A stretch of DNA of 64,000 nucleotides from Arachis hypogaea (taxonomy: Eukaryota > Streptophyta > Magnoliopsida > Fabales > Fabaceae), in assembly GCF_003086295.3 (NCBI RefSeq), contig NC_092039.1, positions 69,769,649 through 69,833,648 of the forward strand, read 5' to 3'. This document shows positions 1-9,279 of the stretch, in pieces. The notes under the pieces are model-generated. The model searched no databases. It was given only the letters and a program-made list of their open reading frames with translations, and had not been told where the DNA came from. The position numbers and the translations under genes are program-made. The number at the start of each line of letters is the position of its first letter. Position 1 is the first letter of the stretch.

Positions 1-498
1 AAAAGTCATGCAGTGAAGATCTATCTCGGCCTGCATGAATGCATCAGTGTCACTGGTCTTAGGCCGGCAAGTAAGGGCATCCTCTATGGCCTGCTCTGTG
101 ATGGGTACCTCAATCCCCCTAACAAATACCGAATCAAGGGAGTGGCGGAAGAAATTGCAGTAGAACTCCTGTACCCAAGACCGGTTCACCCGGCTCAATT
201 CCCTATCCAGAAAAGTCAAACCCATCCGGTCAATACGCTGGTGGATGATGTCGGCCAAATCTGATGGAATAAGCAGTTTCTTCTCAGTATTCAGATTCTT
301 TGAATTGTAGCTTGGGAATCTGAGTTCACAATAGAGATTGGGGAATTTGACCGTATCCTGAGCCGGTAATAATTGATTTGCCTTATCTATGTCATTCAGA
401 GGGTTTTGAGCATAGGCAAGCAATGAGGCAAAAGTGGGGTTTGGGATTTTCTTTCTCTTTTTGGAAGATGATGCTTTTCCTTTCCCTTTATCCGACAT
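1..498 (-). CDS. ORF2: putative plant transposon protein, N-terminal part (runs off left edge)
   Basis: An uninterrupted minus-strand frame of 166 codons starts with ATG at 498-496 and is open at base 1. The N-terminus is Lys/Ser-rich (MSDKGKGKASSSKKRKK), a likely nuclear-type basic tail. It is followed by motifs such as FPNLYCELRFPSYNSKNL and SWVQEFYCNFFRHSLD. These match, from memory, the 'putative plant transposon protein' domain (Transposase_32-like) found inside plant retroelements. The role is unknown. A decayed homologue at 14014-16685 shares KYCELKYPIF and VREFYCNYFKTSLD, and a C-terminal fragment of another copy lies at 7904-8305. This copy shows no stop or frameshift within the window. 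The start is chosen because the basic leader is shared with the second copy. Confidence 0.75.
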   Translation of the reverse strand, partial: MSDKGKGKASSSKKRKKIPNPTFASLLAYAQNPLNDIDKANQLLPAQDTVKFPNLYCELRFPSYNSKNLNTEKKLLIPSDLADIIHQRIDRMGLTFLDRELSRVNRSWVQEFYCNFFRHSLDSVFVRGIEVPITEQAIEDALTCRPKTSDTDAFMQAEIDLHCMTF

Positions 499-1780
499 CC
501 TGAAAAATGGAATAAAATATAGGCATTTAAGCATTTAGCATGAAGCAAGTAAAACATGTTCAGGATGTAAAATAGATGGCTAAACATGATGTGAATAGAA
601 TTTGGAACATGGATGATAAGCAAAAAAAAAAACAGAAAACATAGCCCTACCAAGTGTTCCATATTTCAAACAATGTGCACAATTTCTAAAGAATAAGCAT
701 GTTCATCATCATGACTCAAAAGAATGGTCAAAAGGGTTAAAATGCAAGTAAGAGTGAAGTTGGTGAGTAAGAAGTCAGTGATTTAGAAAATGTGGAATTA
801 GAGGTTAGTAGCATGATGAGAGATGCACCTTTCAAGCACACAAATCATGTTTACAATGTTTATGCAAATCCCGGAAATCAAAATTAACGAGAATTAGCCC
901 AAAATTCGTAATAAAGATCAAAATGAGATTAAATTTCTAGAAATTTGGGCAGCATCTCGGCTTAAAATTGGACGTTCCCGGGAGGCAAAATAGCACAAAC
1001 AGCAACATTATAGTATCAACCAATCACAGTAGCAATAATAAGGCATTCAGGCAGCACAGATTGCATACAGAGCAACTCAAAATTCGCACTTAGCAGACAA
1101 GCAAACAAACAGAAAATAAACACAAACGGAGCACTTATCAGGCCTAGAATCCTCTATCCAGCCCTAGCTACCTAACCGCAGTTATTTCTAACTAATCCTA
1201 ACATACAACATTTGAATGCAGACTATCTAACAGGAAATTAAAGTAATTAACAGAAATGAAAAATTAATGAAAACGAAAATTGGAGCAGGAACCTGGGACG
1301 GGGGAGAACCGAGACTGGAAAGGGGAAATGGGACTGGGCACGGCAGAATCACTAAGAGTTGCCGCCGTGGACGGTGGCGGTCAGTGGGTGACGGCGGTGG
1401 CGGTTTGCAGGAGAGCAGGGGGAGAGAGAGAAGGCGGCGGGTGAGTGAGTGGTGCCGAGTGGTTGAGAGAGAGAGAGTGAATGAGAGTGGCCGTGAGGAG
1501 ACAGAGATGGGGGTAGGCCGTCTAGTGATGGCTGCCGGCGAAGCAGCGGCGGCCGAAGTGGATGAGAGAGAAGGGAGGAATCAGAGGAGGGGGGTGATAG
1601 GAAGAAGATAGATAGGGAGAAGAGGAGAGAGGAGAGGGAAGGTGGGGCAGCCGTGCGGTGGTGGTCGACGGCAGAGCAGGGAGGTTATGGGGTTGTGGGA
1701 GTTGCAGAAATGGAAATGGAGGTTGAGGAGGAAGAAGAGCGCGACTGCGCGACGCTCGTTGAGCGTTAGGGTTATCACAA
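499..1780. other. Non-coding leader of ORF2 with GA-rich tract
   Basis: No credible gene is present. 499-1260 is AT-rich. 1267-1760 is strongly purine-rich on the plus strand, with GA microsatellite runs near 1429-1480. Open frames here have repetitive Arg/Gly composition and appear only because stops are scarce in GA/GC-rich DNA. The equivalent position upstream of the second ORF2 copy (16686-18110) has the same AT-rich then GA-rich order, so this is part of element A. Confidence 0.6.
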
Positions 1781-2420
1781 TTTTAAAATGACGCGTGCGC
1801 GCACCTTGCGCGTCCGCGTGCATTGATGAGTCTAGGGACCTACGCGTGCGCGTACAGCGCGCCCAAGCGCGGAAGGTCGAAATGGGTAAGGACGCGTGCG
1901 CGTACCGTGCGCGCACGCGTGAAAGGAGTTGGGCTGTAGGCTTAAGGTTGGCCCATAGGAGGCCTAACTCTCGGGTGCTTGGCTTGGAAGTTGCACAACT
2001 GGGCCTGCGCGTACGCGGCATGTGTGCGCTCGCGCACAATTGGTGGTTTACCCTAAAGCGCGCAGGCACGATGCGTGCGAACGCGTCATTTTCTTCTCTT
2101 GTCATATGGACGCGTACGCGTATAGTACGCGTACGCGCGACTTGAATTGGGCCAGAGGCTTAAGGTTGGCCCAGAGCTGGCTTGACTCTCTGGAGCTTGG
2201 CCTAAGATCTTGCAGCAGCTATCCAACGCGTACGCGGCAGGTGCGCGTACGCGTGCTCTCCCTTATGGCTGTATGGCGCGCACGCACGTAGTGCGCTTAA
2301 GCGTGATATGAGTTGGGCTCGAGGCACAACGCTGGCCTAGGGGAGGCCCAACTCTCTGGATTATGGCTGATGATGCATCCGCTTATGGACGCGTGCGCGT
2401 ACAGCGTGCGCGCGCGTCCA
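1780..2420. repeat. ACGCGNNCGCGT palindrome array, internal
   Basis: About 640 bp packed with CpG-dense palindromes of the form ACGCG-NN-CGCGT (for example ACGCGTGCGCGT and ACGCGTACGCGT), often as closely spaced pairs, between copies of 'gggctggaggctt'-like spacers. It lies between ORF1 and ORF2 of element A. The same position in B (28255-28800) and D (54780-55020) has the same kind of array. It ends at a C9 then T-rich run (about 2420-2445). Confidence 0.85.
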
Positions 2421-2706
2421 CCCCCCCCTTTTTTTTTTTTTTTTAGCAGGATAATGCCTAAAAGCTTCTACTTGCCCAAAAATTCCCCATGGTGCCTACA
2501 ACTCCTTATTTAGTCAAAAACCTACACTTTCTAAAATGCAAGTTGGTTTTAAGATTTATTCTATTTCTACTAATCACAACATACATGTTAATATTCTAGC
2601 TACTAATGTATACAAACAAGCTAATTATGATATGCAAACCTAACTACAATGGTAACTCAATTCACTTATTAAACAAGGTTAGAGGAGAGTGGAAAGAGTT
2701 TACCAT

Positions 2707-2724
2707 GGTGGGGTGTCTCCCACC
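2707..2724 (-). promoter_or_regulatory. Conserved hairpin downstream of ORF1 (element A)
   Basis: On the minus strand GGTGGG-AGACAC-CCCACC can form a 6 bp stem, 49 bp after the ORF1 stop codon and directly followed by ATGG. The same hairpin stands at the same place in B (28948-28965) and D (54567-54584). In D one pair becomes a G-U wobble. Function is unknown. Confidence 0.65.
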
Positions 2725-2773
2725 TAGCACTTTTAGTTAAAGTCCTTAAGTTGGACATTTGGTGGAGTCCTTG

Positions 2774-4444
2774 CTAGGGTGGCTTATGCTTAAACTCTTC
2801 TTCGAATCCCCACCAATGTTTGCACTTCCAATAGCCTCCGGGATCCCAATTTAAGCGTACAAGGCCTTCAAGGGGGCCTAAGCAAGTAACGAGGCCCTTA
2901 AGTTGATAGTGGTCTATGTATGTTCCGGGGTCCCATACTTTATTTGTTAACTCCTTTTCTTCTTGATCTTCATGCTTCCAATAGGGTAACAAACTTATTG
3001 AATTCTTCTTGTGACTCATACTCATCATCTTAATCCCTTTGAATTTGGCTTCACTCCACCTTTGAGATTCAAAGTTTGATATTCCATCCTTTATGCACCT
3101 TGACTCACTTTGTCCACCGACATCTAATCCGTTCTTACTCTCTAGCCCACAAAGAGCTCTAAGTTGACCGTCCGTTTCTAACAATGCATATTGATATGGG
3201 CCAAGAAAATTAAAGGGTGAGATGATTACCCACTCAATTTGTGATTGGGACGGCGACTTTGCAAGGAATATATCCAATGGTCTTGGCATTGTAGGTTCCA
3301 CTTCCTTTGGCTCCTCCATGATGATTTCCATATTTTGAGAACTCCTTTTAAATTCTTCTTGTTTGCTAACTTCCTTCAAACCTTTATCGTTGATCAAGTC
3401 ATGTGTTGGAGGTTGCGCACCCTCTTTAACATTGATTTCACATTCGATGGGGGAAGCTTCAACAAGATCACCATTGTTACTCGATGTAGAGTTATTTTCA
3501 TTGATGGAACTTCCTTCTTGTTCAACCTCCTCTAGGTCTTCTTCCACTTCTTTATTTTCAACAATCTTCATTTCCTCCGCTTGTTGTAACACACACTCCA
3601 TTTCCTTGTACTCAACTTGAGACTCTAAAGTCTCCCTCATACCTCCCTCTTTGGTTGCTTTCTCACAATCATCCATGAACTCATTTCGGTTGTGATATGA
3701 ATCCCAAGAATCTATCTTTTGACGGATGGTTGCTTGAAATTGGTCCATTTCTTCCTTGAAACGATCCCTTAATTCTTGTTCCGCTTTACCAACACAAGTA
3801 GGATCATATTGCCCTTGGATTAATGGACATTGATATGCTTCCATGGAGGTTTGTGGCGGGGAGGGAAAATCATGATATGGTTGGAAAGAAGATTCATCAA
3901 AGCCTTGAGGTGGGAAGTTATTTTGGTTATTGGTGGAAGGTGGAATTATACGGAATGTAAATTCTTGGAGGGTAGAGGTGAAACTAGTGAAGGCGGTTTG
4001 GAGTTCTTCTTGTTCTTGAAGAATGATACCAAGTGTATCATTTATGGGGACTTGGGTTGGAGGGTAAAAATGTTGGGGTGATGGTGATTCAAGGGTTGCT
4101 TGTTCATAATCGTCACAAGGGTATGCATAGGGGGAATATAGATTTGGATCATATGTGGGTAATTGGTGGAAATAAGATGGGGGTTGAGAGTATGGTGTAT
4201 AGAATGATGGTGTTTGAGTGGCATAACCATGATAAGAGTCATCATATCCATAGGAATGATATGCATTATAGGAAAGATTATCATCATAGTAACTTGAAGG
4301 GGAAGGTTGCCATAGTGACTGCTCATATGGATATGGCACCCCTCCTGAGAATTCGTCTATCCCATAATGTGAGCCATCATTCAAGTTTTCATCACCTACA
4401 AAGTAGTCATAGTCATATCCAAAACCACAAGGACGAGAATTCAT
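2774..4444 (-). CDS. ORF1 orphan protein of element A (556 aa, intact)
   Basis: The frame is uninterrupted from ATG 4444 to the stop at 2774, beginning 129 bp after the primer binding site, where gag would normally start. Residues 1-220 are rich in Tyr, Pro, Gln and Ser (low complexity). About 220-400 is Glu-rich and probably coiled coil. The last about 150 residues carry blocks shared with the ORF1s of B and D: LLETDGQLRALCG, a WDPGG-type block, KHWW and the terminus EFKHKPP. There is no zinc knuckle, protease, RT or other recognised domain. The start MNSR matches MNSH in B and D. An RNA-binding or gag-substitute role is only a guess from position. This is the best-preserved ORF1 in the window. 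Confidence 0.75.
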   Translation of the reverse strand: MNSRPCGFGYDYDYFVGDENLNDGSHYGIDEFSGGVPYPYEQSLWQPSPSSYYDDNLSYNAYHSYGYDDSYHGYATQTPSFYTPYSQPPSYFHQLPTYDPNLYSPYAYPCDDYEQATLESPSPQHFYPPTQVPINDTLGIILQEQEELQTAFTSFTSTLQEFTFRIIPPSTNNQNNFPPQGFDESSFQPYHDFPSPPQTSMEAYQCPLIQGQYDPTCVGKAEQELRDRFKEEMDQFQATIRQKIDSWDSYHNRNEFMDDCEKATKEGGMRETLESQVEYKEMECVLQQAEEMKIVENKEVEEDLEEVEQEGSSINENNSTSSNNGDLVEASPIECEINVKEGAQPPTHDLINDKGLKEVSKQEEFKRSSQNMEIIMEEPKEVEPTMPRPLDIFLAKSPSQSQIEWVIISPFNFLGPYQYALLETDGQLRALCGLESKNGLDVGGQSESRCIKDGISNFESQRWSEAKFKGIKMMSMSHKKNSISLLPYWKHEDQEEKELTNKVWDPGTYIDHYQLKGLVTCLGPLEGLVRLNWDPGGYWKCKHWWGFEEEFKHKPP

Positions 4445-4572
4445 AGTGGCTAGTAAGAATCAAAACTAATAGAAATCTAAAACTAACAAAAACTACCAAA
4501 CAAACAAAAGACAAACATATTCACAATATTCACATATTTACATTAACCAAAAACATGGCACTCATGCGCATT

Positions 4573-4589
4573 CCCCGGCAACGGCGCCA
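4573..4589 (-). other. Primer binding site, tRNA-Asp (element A)
   Basis: The plus strand reads CCCCGGCAACGGCGCCA, identical to the 3' end of plant tRNA-Asp(GTC) including CCA. The minus-strand element therefore has the matching PBS TGGCGCCGTTGCCGGGG, three bases inside the LTR end. Intact over 17 bases. Confidence 0.95.
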
Positions 4590-4592
4590 TTT

Positions 4593-6075
4593 TGACGAAT
4601 GAATTTTTGCCGGTATAGAAATTTTTCAAGTAATCAATCGTAGTATAGTCTAAACCGACGCAAAATCCATCATCAAACAAATCTACAATCTATAATCGAG
4701 AGTATTAGTCCCGAGTCGTTCTTCCCTAGGAATGCTACAAGGATGCATGCTATTGGTTAAGTGGTTTTTTGTGGTTTAAAGAGTGTGGCACAAAAGTGTG
4801 AATAAAAGAAAACAACAATCAATCAATATTAAAAACCTTGGCCAAGGTTGAACATTGGAAGTCCCATCACTATAGCTTCATTCAATTGTGATAACAAAGG
4901 AGTGTTGCTTTACTTAGTTAACCCCTAATTATAGAGGAAAGTCAAGTAAAAGTAATTAACTTGAGTCACAAGTTCTAGTCTCACCCTAGGGAAGTCTAGC
5001 TTTAGTGCACTCTAAGTCAATTAGCAATCCTCAATTCTTAATCAACAATTGACATCCATTATTCAAGTGTCTCCAATGACTCAACCACTAGGCCAAGTGA
5101 GGGAATACTACCCCATATCTAAAGTTGGCATTTTCTCAAACACTTGGAGGACAAGAATGAAAGACATAGTAAAATGGGGAGAAAAGGATTAGAATCAAAG
5201 CAATTCAACACAAGAGATTAACAACAATCAACAATGAACAACAATGAAAAGGAAATCTTCAATGAATCAATAGAATCCAAAACAACAAAGTTAAAACCTA
5301 AGATCTATGACATTTGAACAATTACAAACACTAATGAGATTAGAGAAGAGGATCTACAACATGAACAAAGTAAATTGAATGTTGTAATAGATCTCACCAA
5401 GGAATGGTTGAGAATTGAGAAGATGAAGATGAATCCTAGAGAGAAGTTGGAGTTTCTCTCTCTACAAAATGTAACTAACTAAAAAAATATCTATCTAATG
5501 ATCTAAAATTAGTCTATGGAAGTGAATGTGTGTCAATGTGTGAATGAATGAATGAATGAATGAATGAATGAATGTCAATCCCCTTCAATTCTTGGCTCTT
5601 ATATGCATTTTGGCGCCAAAGTTGGTTGCTAAAACCTCCCAAAATTGCCAGACACGTGCTGTAATAAAAGAATCACGTGCAGGCTACGACGCGTGCGCGC
5701 ACGGTACGCGTGCGCGTCCTTGGCCAATTCTGCAATGTGCGCACGAGCGCCTTGTGCGCGTACGCATGCTCGGCTGAGATCAACTCTTGGCTTTTTGTGC
5801 TTCTCTCCACTTGCATGCTTCCTTCCTTGCTTCCTTTGATCCATGCCTAGCCTATTTCAATCCTGGAATTACTAACAAACACATCAAGGCATCTTATGGA
5901 ATCAAAGAGAAATTTAGAATTCATCAAAATAAGGTTTAAAAGCATGTTTTTTACACTTAAGCACAAATATGGGAGAGATAACAAAACTATGCTAATTCAT
6001 AGGCTAAATGTGGCAAAAGGTTATCAAAATGCTCTGAATTTAATACAAAACAAACCGTCAAATTGGGGTTTGTCA
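4593..6075 (-). repeat. LTR shared by two A-type elements
   Basis: A 1483 bp LTR bounded by TG and CA. Its left side abuts the PBS of element A, so it is A's 5' LTR. Its right side abuts a polypurine tract (6076-6090), so it is also the 3' LTR of the element to the right. It contains a (TGAA)n microsatellite (5541-5574) and ACGCG palindromes (about 5690-5775). The element-strand start forms a terminal hairpin, ACAAACC with GGTTTGT. One LTR serving two internal regions is typical of unequal recombination between tandem copies. Confidence 0.85.
5541..5574. repeat. (TGAA)n microsatellite
   Basis: About eight uninterrupted TGAA units lie inside the LTR. Confidence 0.95.
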
Positions 6076-6112
6076 ACCTCCCCACACTTAAACCTTAGCA
6101 TGTCCTCATGCT
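6076..6112 (-). promoter_or_regulatory. Hairpin plus polypurine tract at 3' LTR junction
   Basis: On the minus strand a perfect 8 bp stem TTAGCATG / CATGCTAA closes loop AGGA. It is followed by GGTTT and the polypurine tract AAGTGTGGGGAGGT, then the LTR starting TGACAAACCC. The polypurine tract is where plus-strand DNA synthesis is primed. The hairpin upstream of it is not a standard described part. Confidence 0.8.
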
Positions 6113-7867
6113 AAAATAAGAAGGAACTAAAGGTGATGACATTTAATGCAACTAAACTACATGAATCCTATCTAAATGCAACTACCTAAAATAAGTGCAA
6201 ATGCTTAATTCAAACATGTCAAATTGCCAAGAGAGCATGTGTAAGCACAAGGGCTAGGCAATAGGAATTAATTCCAAACCACAATTGTATTGAATTATCA
6301 AAAAGGATTTAAACTTGCAAGAATATAGATAATATGGGTGAGCACATGTGATTGAACTTTTGAACCCTCACCGGATATGTGTATCCGCTCTATTCACTCA
6401 AGTGTTTAAGGGTCAATCACTCAATTCTCTTCTAATCAAGCTTTCCAAAATTTGATTTTCTTCTAACAATCAACATTTACTCAATGCATGCATACATTCA
6501 TCATGAGGTCTTTCATTTAGGTTGTAATGGGGTTAGGGTCAAGGTAGGATCATTTATGGTTAAGTGGGCTAAGGTTTGAATCTTTGATTAGCATAGACTT
6601 CCCCACCTAACTATATGATGACCTATACAAATTTAAACTACTTTAACTACCCATTCTTCACTTTTTCTTACATATTCATGCATCCTTATTTGATTCATGA
6701 CACCTATGCATTGATCCCTTTTTATTGACTTCACTTTGGGGCATTTTGTCCCCTTCTTTATTATTTTTCCTTCTTTTTCCATATACAATTTTTTTTTCTT
6801 TTCTTTCACTTTTATTTCCTTTTCTTTTCATCATTTTTTTTTTCTTTCATTTCTTTTTCTTTTGTCAAACTATATACAAGAACATCAATGCACAAGGTCT
6901 ATTCATTTAATCAATACATGAGTATGTACCCAATTCCTAAACATAAAAGTGTACTACCCCTTTTATCCCCTCCAATGTTCCCAAACCTCACCAACTTTGA
7001 ATAATAAACACTCTCACTAGCCTAGGCTAATCAAAGATCCAAACAAGGATTTTTTTCATTGGTTTTCCGCCTTAGGCTTGTAATGAGCTAAATTAAGAAC
7101 AAGTTAGTTAAGCATAGGCTCAAAATTGGCTAACAATGGAGAATAAAAGGTTGGCTATTTGGGTAAGTGGCTAATGAAGTAGTGGCCTCAATCATATAAA
7201 TGCATAAATACACGAAATAAATGGACATATAGAATCAAACAAATCAAGGATTACAATCATAGAAAGAGAACAATTTCACACAAGAATGGAAAATAAGTGG
7301 TTATAAAATGTAACCACATCAATAGGCTCAAGTCTCACAAGCTTGTGTTCTTAGTTCAATACATGCTTCACAAAGTATGAAATTCAAGCAAGTTTTACCA
7401 AAAATTTTCTTTTCAATCAATTGGGTTAATGCCCTATATTTGAACTTCTTGAAAACTTTCAATATTTGAATAAGCATTGTTGTGATTGAAAAATTCAAAA
7501 ATTTTCTTAGTTCACCCTTTCCCTTTTTCACTTAAAATCAATTTCTTATACAAAAAGGGTGACTAAATATTTACAATTCAAATATGATTTCTAATCACAA
7601 CCACGAATTAAAAAGAAAAATATGCAAAAATGTATAAAGAAAGATTCAACTAAAAGTAAAAGTATGAAGTCTATCATCTAAAACATCTAAAGATATCCAT
7701 AAGCATCAAAGTATCTAAAATCCAAAATAAATCCAAAATAAGCAGTAAAAGTATCAAGCAGTAAAAGTGTCCAAAATAAACTCAAAATACATCAAATGTA
7801 TACAAAAAGTGTGCAAAGTAAGATAGCTAGCAAAGTGTTCACCGGTATCTAATGATGCCACCGGCTG
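6113..7867 (-). other. Non-coding spacer between the two polypurine cassettes
   Basis: No coding region is supported. The sequence is AT-rich and homologous to 11573-13033, 24419-25750 and 56314-57758. It includes a long tract that is polypurine on the element strand (about 6770-6866) followed in element sense by GGGGACAAAATGCCCC at about 6737-6752. Conservation without an open frame suggests UTR or structural RNA. Confidence 0.6.
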
Positions 7868-7905
7868 CCTCCCCACACTTAAGATTAAGCATCGTCCTCG
7901 ATGCT
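7868..7905 (-). promoter_or_regulatory. Second, internal hairpin plus polypurine cassette
   Basis: On the minus strand the 7 bp stem AGCATCG / CGATGCT closes AGGA (7888-7905) and is followed by AAGTGTGGGGAGG (7880-7868). It lies about 1.8 kb inside the LTR-adjacent copy at 6076. The ORF2 stop codon overlaps the 5' edge of the stem. Confidence 0.75.
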
Positions 7906-8305
7906 AATCCTGAGGATCAGGGATAGGTACACCGGTAGGCTCTAGCTGTGGCTGTGGTACCGGCTGGGACTCCTGTGTCTGAGGTGGTGCATCCATATGT
8001 GCTGGCTCATCCGTAGGAATACCTTCAGTCTGTAAATTTGTCTCCTCATCGGAACCGGAAGACTCTGGTAGAGGGGGCAGCTCAAGGCCCTGAGCCACAA
8101 ACATCTGGTCAATCCGATCCAGGCGACGCATGATCTGGCACTTACTGCGCTCCATGTACCGGAAGAGACGCTGAACTAATAAGTACATCGGCTGAGGTGC
8201 GGCTGCGGTAGATGCTCCTGCAGGGGCTGATGATGAAGAGGGTCCAGCTCCCGCAACTGCTGCTCTGGCTCGAGATCTCCGGCGCGAGGCGGGCCTCTCA
8301 TGCAC
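7904..8305 (-). pseudogene. ORF2 C-terminal fragment (putative plant transposon protein)
   Basis: The minus-strand frame is open from 8305 to a TAG at 7906-7904 and encodes an Ala/Ser/Pro-rich stretch, then MYLLVQRLFRYMERSK and an acidic Pro/Gln-rich tail. The segment LVQRLFRYM aligns with LVHHLFDHM in the copy at 14014-14489, so this is the C-terminal part of a separate ORF2. It has no ATG and is cut at 8305-8308 by the start of the next repeat. Its stop overlaps the internal hairpin at 7888-7905. Confidence 0.65.
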
Positions 8306-8344
8306 CTAGGATCACCAATAACGCCTGCGAAGCCATTCATAGCT

Positions 8345-9110
8345 TACGTTAAGAGCCACGTTAACTAAGTTAACGTGGTACTTAACGTAGAAGAAAAAGA
8401 GGACTCCACGTTAACGAGAAACATGAACTCTAATAACGTTTCTCCTCAACGATAGTAGTAAAAGTGAACACCACTAACGTTGGGAAACTAGGCAATGCCC
8501 CACGTTAAGAGTCACGTTAACTTAGTTAACGTGAACTCTAACGTGGAAGAGGATCAACAACACCAACGTTAGTGACACTCACTTTTGTCACTAACGTTGG
8601 ATCATTAGCATTGCCTACGTTAACTCTCACGTTAAGATTGTTAACGTGAAAGTTAACGTGGAGTTGGGTTCAAAGAACCAACGTTACTGACACTTACTTT
8701 TGTCACTAACGTTGGGAGATGGCTTCATTACTACGTTAAGAGCCACGTTAACTTAGTTAACGTGGGTTCTAACATAGGGACTTAAGGCAATTGGAGCGTT
8801 AGTGACAAAGGTGAGTGTCACTAACGCTCTCGAAGGTGATAGAGACCCACGTTAAGAGCTACGTTAGCCAAGCTAACGTGAGATCTAACGTAAGGGCAAG
8901 AGGCAAGCAACGTTAATGGGAAAAGTGATTCCCATTAACGTTTGCGAAAAGGGGCACAAGCTAACGTTAATGGGAAAAGTGAGTCCCATTAACGTTGGCC
9001 AAGGATTGAGTAAGAAACGTTAGTGTTCACGTTAAGATTACTAACGTTTGAACTAACGTGGGTATATAAGGGTGGAATGTTAGTGGAAAAAGTGAATGCC
9101 ACTAACGTTC
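8345..9110. repeat. Array of two alternating TAACGTT hairpin types
   Basis: Type I has arms like CCACGTTAAC / GTTAACGTGG within an outer TACGTTAAG / CTTAACGTA stem (8345-8389, 8500-8545, 8731-8777, about 8850-8895). Type II has arms CCAACGTTAGTGACA / TGTCACTAACGTTGG with an 8-base loop (8563-8600), and variants at 8678-8715, 8794-8829, 8909-8942, 8963-8996 and 9075-9110. Arm sequences change in matched pairs between copies. Confidence 0.9.
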
Positions 9111-9271
9111 TCGCACTCAAATATTACCCAACGTTAATATCACTAGATGCCCAAGCCTAATTCATATTTCTCTGCAAGCTGGGCCCACTAAAGATGAGAA
9201 TTGCTTCAACTCAAGGTCCAGAGCCCACATCCAAGACTTGAAGAACTCACTAGAAGATCATGAGGAGTAGT

Positions 9272-9279
9272 ATAAATAG
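9272..9279 (+). promoter_or_regulatory. TATA box of LTR
   Basis: TATAAATA in the context AGTATAAATAGGAG, just downstream of the hairpin array, as expected at a U3/R border. Confidence 0.6.

Larger units (their letters stand above)
1..6075 (-). mobile_element. Element A: non-autonomous Athila-like LTR retrotransposon (3' part outside window)
   Basis: Read on the minus strand the order is 5' LTR (6075-4593), tRNA-Asp primer binding site (4589-4573), ORF1 (4444-2774), a conserved hairpin (2724-2707), a CpG-rich palindrome array (about 2420-1780), a GA-rich leader, and ORF2 starting at 498 and running off the left edge. No gag capsid, protease, reverse transcriptase or integrase motif is seen, so the element must be mobilised by an autonomous partner. 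The same order recurs in elements B and D. Assignment to the Athila neighbourhood rests on the tRNA-Asp primer and the 1.5 kb LTR. That part is inference. Confidence 0.85.

Noticed and set aside
1267..2291. Several overlapping ORFs rich in Arg, Gly, Ala and Thr
   Set aside because: Composition follows the GA-rich and ACGCG repeat DNA in several frames and on both strands, with no domain and no conservation as protein.
4573..4589. Possible tRNA gene, because the sequence equals a tRNA-Asp 3' end
   Set aside because: Only the last 17 bases match, with no cloverleaf upstream. It is the retrotransposon primer binding site read on the other strand.
8345..9110. Regularly spaced palindromes resembling a CRISPR array
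   Set aside because: Plant nuclear DNA. The units are hairpins of varied sequence and there are no unique spacers of constant length.
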